From assembly GCA_013397695.1 (NCBI GenBank), contig VYZI01000040.1, positions 3,726,844 to 3,790,843 on the forward strand: a stretch of 64,000 bases of DNA, in the 5' to 3' direction. This DNA comes from Centropus unirufus (taxonomy: Eukaryota > Chordata > Aves > Cuculiformes > Centropidae). Under the pieces are notes generated by a model that saw only the letters and a program-made list of their open reading frames with translations, ran no database searches and had not been told where the DNA came from. Shown here piece by piece: positions 60,367 to 64,000 of the stretch. A program made the position numbers and the translations under genes. How positions within the stretch are numbered: position 1 is the stretch's first letter; each line of letters opens with the position of its first letter.

Positions 60367-61120
60367 CTAAAGAGAAAACAAAGCTAATTATATTCCTTTG
60401 ACTACTGCTATCAAATGCCAAGATCTGATTTATTTTGAATGAAATACAAACAATCCCAGGACATTTAGAAAAGTATAAGGAAAGAGACTGTTAAAGAAGA
60501 ATTAAAAAGCTACTGCTGCAGAAAGAGAGTTCACACACAGGAGCTAGAAAATCCTATTATCTCCTATCAAGTAATATTTCTATTACTTCCCGTTCTTGCT
60601 TTAGCAAATTTGTGTCCTTCTGGAAATAAATGATTTAACCAAATGGCAGAGCACAGCCAAATTACAGAATCCTTTACATTTGCTTAAGTGAAGCTATGGC
60701 ACAGCTTCTGTAGGCAGTAAAAAGTTTTAAGAATTTTACTTTGCTGAAGAAGCTACTGTTTTGCAGAACTGGATATATTACTATGCACTGCAAGGGGAAG
60801 TGGAGCAAGAACATTGTCATGTCACTTCCAAATATACTGAAGACTGGAAGAATGGGACAGTTAAATAATTTCCACAAGAGAGGGCTAGAATTCCTGAAAT
60901 ATTCTGTTTCCTCCTTGGAAACCACTATCCAGTAGGCACACTGCAAATCTATTTTTAAGGTTTTTCATTTTTCACACAGTTCTCACTTATTCTTTTAGGT
61001 TTTGGACATAAATCTCGAGCTATAGATCTAGAACAAGCTAAGCACCCAACTGTGGTAGCAACTCCCAGAATTTACAATCAGCCCATTATGTATGGCAAGT
61101 GAAAGCAGTTGCAGCATTAC
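60367..61120 (-). other. SVIL: SVIL intron of 754 bp
   Basis: GT-AG intron. Nothing recognisable beyond AT-rich unique sequence. Confidence 0.8.
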
Positions 61121-61276
61121 CTTTAATTTGCAGCAGCATTAGCTTCTTGTATGGCACAGCGCTGTTATTAGAGTTTTGCTCTGTTAGATTAACACTCCTC
61201 AAGCTAACGTTGCTGAAGTTCTCTTTGCTTGCCAAGCCAGCAAGTGCTACTTCTGAGAAATTTGAGTTCGCAGACA
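61121..61276 (-). CDS. SVIL: SVIL exon (local exon 3): start of gelsolin-like repeat 1
   Basis: The exon encodes residues 118-168. It carries the Ser/Asn-rich supervillin segment ANSNFSEVALAGLASKENF, then NVSLRSVNLTEQNSNNSAVP, and ends in the hydrophobic strand KLMLLQIK that opens the first gelsolin-like fold. The codon for methionine 117 (A|TG) and glycine 169 (G|GA) are split across its borders. The acceptor is TTCTATGTGCAG and the donor GTAATG. The 156 bp length preserves the frame. Confidence 0.95.
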
Positions 61277-62491
61277 CTGCACATAGAAAGAAGTTGGAGG
61301 AAAAAAACCACACAAAATAAGGATAAAATTAAAAAGTTGGTTGTTGCATTAATAAAAATATTTCCCCCCTTTATATCCAGTTTTTTCTCCTTCTCAGTAG
61401 TCACAGCAAAACCAGGTTGAACTCAGATTAACTGCAAGCCCCAAATCTTTGTGGGTTTAGTAGCTCTGAAGTTTCTAGATATAATCCAAGAGTAAACTAT
61501 CAGTGTCAGATTATGTTATTTGGCAAAAAATACCTAGGAAACATGTCTTACCCAATGTTTTGTGAAGTACCACGTGGATCTTGGATGCCTCATAACTGAT
61601 TAATGATAAAGAACATCAGAGAAGCCAGCGCATACTAACTGAAATTCCCTTCAAATCCAGTCAGCCAGTGGAGGTAACAGCCAGTTACATTTCAAAGTTT
61701 TAATCATGTTTTACTATAAATTTAAAGCCTAAATTCTTGGCTACTTTTGCTTATTTCTCAACCAAAAGACAAAGCACTTAATGAAAATATAACTCAGGGA
61801 AATGCTTGTCATCAAGTAGCAGCAAAGTATTACACATATATTGGTTTTCCCCAATACAGGCAAGGTTTAAAGATGATCTTCCTTTACTCGCATGCAATAG
61901 GGAAAACTTGTGCCCAAAATGGTCAATGAGGCTTCACAAACGTTTGAATGAATTTTTCAAGAATATACTTTGCAGCCCATCTTGTTGTCAGAAGAAAGGA
62001 GCGTCACAAGTAAAACACAAAGCCCTGTCACAAAGTGCTGTTCCTTTATGGAAATTTATCTTTCGGAGTCAAGAAGGCTAATTGCAGTTTCTCAGAGAAA
62101 ATTAGGACCCAAAACCGAGGCCAGTGTACCTGAACAGAAGTTTGTCTCTTCTTGCCAGCTCTTTACCCCAGCATAACATGACACCAGCTGTCTCTGATCT
62201 GCTGTCCTCACCCTGTTATCACCGTGATGCACTCTCTCTCTCCCCACAAGGCAATTGTGCTAAAAATAAACAATAAAACCTACGCACCGGAGGTGGCTGT
62301 AGGTAGCCTTCCCTGAGGAAGTCACACATGCCCTGATCTCCAGACCTCCTAGACAGCCTGTATCCAACCTTATATCTTAATCAACTTATTGTCTCTCAGA
62401 GAATATGTTCCATTCCTTCAGTTGTGGTGGGCTTTTTGTTTTAATTAAAATAGCATGACAGAGCCTCATGCAAATCATGCTATTTGCTTAC
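61277..62491 (-). other. SVIL: SVIL intron of 1215 bp
   Basis: The intron joins the exons ending at 62492 and starting at 61276, with GT donor and TGTGCAG acceptor. I see no coding exon, recognised repeat family or RNA gene in it. Confidence 0.8.
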
Positions 62492-62664
62492 TTTTTTCAA
62501 CTTTCATTCGCTTTGACTCCATGAAGGCAACATTCAACCTTTGCTCAGTATATTCATGAAGAATATCTTCTCTTGCTGCCAGCATTTTCAGGGGGTTTCT
62601 TGAAGACTGGACTCTTCGCGTCGGCCTAACTGCACGTTTGTGCTCTGCTACAGAAGATATTAAC
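62492..62664 (-). CDS. SVIL: SVIL exon (local exon 2): basic linker
   Basis: The exon encodes residues 60-116, with lysine 59 and methionine 117 split across its borders. It contains a very basic segment (HKRAVRPTRRVQSSR) followed by NPLKMLAAREDILHEYTEQRL and a helix-prone, charged end MESKRMKVEK, as in vertebrate supervillin. The acceptor is TTGTTTTCCAG and the donor GTAAGC. The 173 bp length keeps the frame. It lies only 194 bp from the preceding exon. Confidence 0.95.
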
Positions 62665-62858
62665 CTGGAAAACAAGCAGCATTTGTAATCCTCAGTTTTC
62701 CAAGACAGAATCATCTAATGACAAGTGATTTGCTTTTATTTTGCGACTGATTTTTGTTACTAGGATATCTATAAGATGACCTAAAGCTGATCATTTTGAC
62801 CCACCAGCCCCTGTGTCTGCATTCCTAACATCGTGGTGGGTGGGGGGGAAGTTCTTAC

Positions 62859-63036
62859 TTTGGTGCATAAGGATCAAAGATGGCATCAAAGTCTTCATCA
62901 AGGTCCAAAGGCACCGAGGAGGAAGGGAAATCCACACGGCGATAAAATTTGGAAAACGTTTCATCATCATCCAACTTCATCACCTCTTTCACAGATTTTC
63001 CGGTAACTGTCAGCACTGTCTCTTGCATCCCAGCAA
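62859..63036 (-). CDS. SVIL: SVIL exon (local exon 1): linker before gelsolin repeats
   Basis: The exon encodes residues 1-58 plus split codons at both ends. It begins with the last two bases of a valine codon and ends with the first two of lysine 59. The translation includes GMQETVLTVTGKSVKEV, then a FYRRVDFPSSS segment and an acidic stretch LDLDEDFDAIFDPYAP, all typical of the supervillin region just ahead of the gelsolin repeats. The acceptor is TTTTTTCCTGCAG and the donor GTAAGA. The 178 bp length fits the flanking phases exactly. No catalytic motif is expected; this is probably a flexible connector between the N-terminal myosin/actin-binding half and the folded C-terminal half. Confidence 0.95.
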
Positions 63037-64000
63037 CTGCAGGAAAAAACACCTCACCCAATGAATAATCATACTAGTTTCTAACTGTAGAATAGGTAAA
63101 ACTTGGCTTGTTTGGTAGTTGTTGGGGTAGGGTGTTTTGGGGAAGGTGGTGGACATTTGGAGTTTTTGTGGGTTTTTTTTTTGTTTGGTTTTTGTTTTCT
63201 TTTTTTTTTTTTAATATTGATGGAACTTGCAGAGATGGTAGAAAAGTCTGTTGGAAAAGAATGATACAAACACTAAATGTAACTGCTACTCACATGCAAT
63301 AATTTTTATGACAAAATGGTTACAGCTAAATAAAAAGTTAGGCACTATCAAAAATTAGTTGCTTTGGTGGGATGATACAAGCATTTTATGGTCCTGTATG
63401 TTATATCTGGCTTCCAACCACATAATTCCTTCCTTTGAAAGATATACTAGAAGTATAAGTTCAAAAGTCACTCCTTCAGACTACTGAGCATGGGGTAATC
63501 ATTATCCTACGTTAGTGCCTCCTCTGCTGAAATGTGGATACCCTTGTTTATGGTATTTGTCACTATACAAATTAGAAAAGGAATTTTGTCTTACAAATGG
63601 AGGACAGACACATGAGATGGAAGTACCAAAGAACTCTAGACAGCTTCAAAAGTAGCCAAAGCTGTATGAGGAACCTGCATGAGCTGCTAGGGAGAGTCAG
63701 TTTTCAAAAAAGCAGGAAGGTGAATGAGTTGTGCTTGGGAGCAGCTTGGTATCCTATCTTGATTTTAGTAAGATTAAAGTGCATGTAAAGTTGTTTCACT
63801 GTATCGGGCAATGTGATTCACACTGGCTGTGTGGCTGTAGGAAATTTTGCTCTCAAGAAGATTGTGCACATTGCAGGTAAAAAAAGAAGAAAGTTATTTT
63901 GGGATTTGTAGTTCATTCTATTGTACATTTGTAATTGTAATACAATAATAGAAGGAATTTTTGTTAGCATTTAGCAAAGACTAAATCGCAAAAACAAACC
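63037..64000 (-). other. SVIL: SVIL intron, partial (5' neighbour exon outside window)
   Basis: This is the intron upstream of the first visible exon. Its acceptor, a T-rich tract followed by CAG, abuts the exon at 63036. It contains two T-rich runs around 63172-63212. I searched the remaining 960 bases for another supervillin exon and saw none; its open frames do not resemble the protein. Confidence 0.8.

Larger units (their letters stand above)
44122..64000 (-). other. SVIL: SVIL (supervillin) gene, 3' half, 18 coding exons
   Basis: This is the gene span as far as the window shows it. Eighteen minus-strand exons (63036 down to 44967) join in frame into 932 complete codons plus a partial first codon. 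The product matches the C-terminal part of vertebrate supervillin closely enough to place every exon: linker, gelsolin-like repeats 1-5 and a villin-type headpiece ending in KKTKGLF. Human supervillin is about 2,200 residues, so roughly 40 percent of the protein is here. The family links F-actin and myosin II to the plasma membrane and acts in cell spreading, invadosomes and cytokinesis. Introns run from 99 bp to 3.3 kb and all begin GT and end AG. The 5' exons and promoter lie beyond position 64000. The left limit given is the most distal poly(A) signal and is uncertain. Confidence 0.95.

Overview
The window is vertebrate nuclear DNA, almost certainly from a bird. One gene is recognisable: the 3' half of SVIL (supervillin) on the minus strand, between about 44.1 kb and the right edge. 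The avian call rests on CR1 LINE tails ending in the ATTCTATG motif (23.97-24.08, 38.70-38.77 and 43.14-43.21 kb), an LTR/lysine-type primer-site relic in the style of bird ERVL elements (55.97-57.35 kb), a compact gene (18 coding exons in 18 kb), and a GC-rich block interrupted by an assembly gap. I cannot name the species.

Layout. (1) 1-36.6 kb: intergenic, no recognisable exon. It holds simple repeats, one CR1 tail, one old antisense CR1 fragment, a perfect 13-bp-stem hairpin, a short perfect inverted repeat, and several AT-rich stretches dense in TAAT/ATTA words that look like conserved non-coding elements. (2) 36.7-38.8 kb: an LTR-like stretch, then a CpG-rich island with 264 unsequenced bases (38073-38336), ending in two oppositely oriented CR1 pieces. 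(3) 38.8-44.1 kb: intergenic, with one more CR1 tail and an AT-rich conserved-looking segment. (4) 44.1-64 kb: SVIL, read right to left. All 17 complete introns are GT-AG, every exon-exon phase joins correctly, and the joined frame gives 932 complete codons ending in a stop at 44967-44969. The N-terminal half of the gene lies beyond position 64000.

Function. The encoded part covers a linker, five gelsolin-like repeats and a C-terminal villin-type headpiece. Supervillin is a membrane-associated scaffold linking F-actin and myosin II to the cell cortex; the parts known to bind F-actin and myosin are mainly in the N-terminal half, outside this window. The largest SVIL intron region contains a decayed, internally deleted retroviral insertion in the opposite orientation to the gene.

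Limits. No operon, CRISPR, phage or other novel gene system is visible. The open questions are non-coding: what the gapped CpG island does, whether the AT-rich blocks are enhancers, and whether the hairpin is transcribed. Residue numbers below are local: residue 1 is the first complete codon of the exon at 62859-63036.
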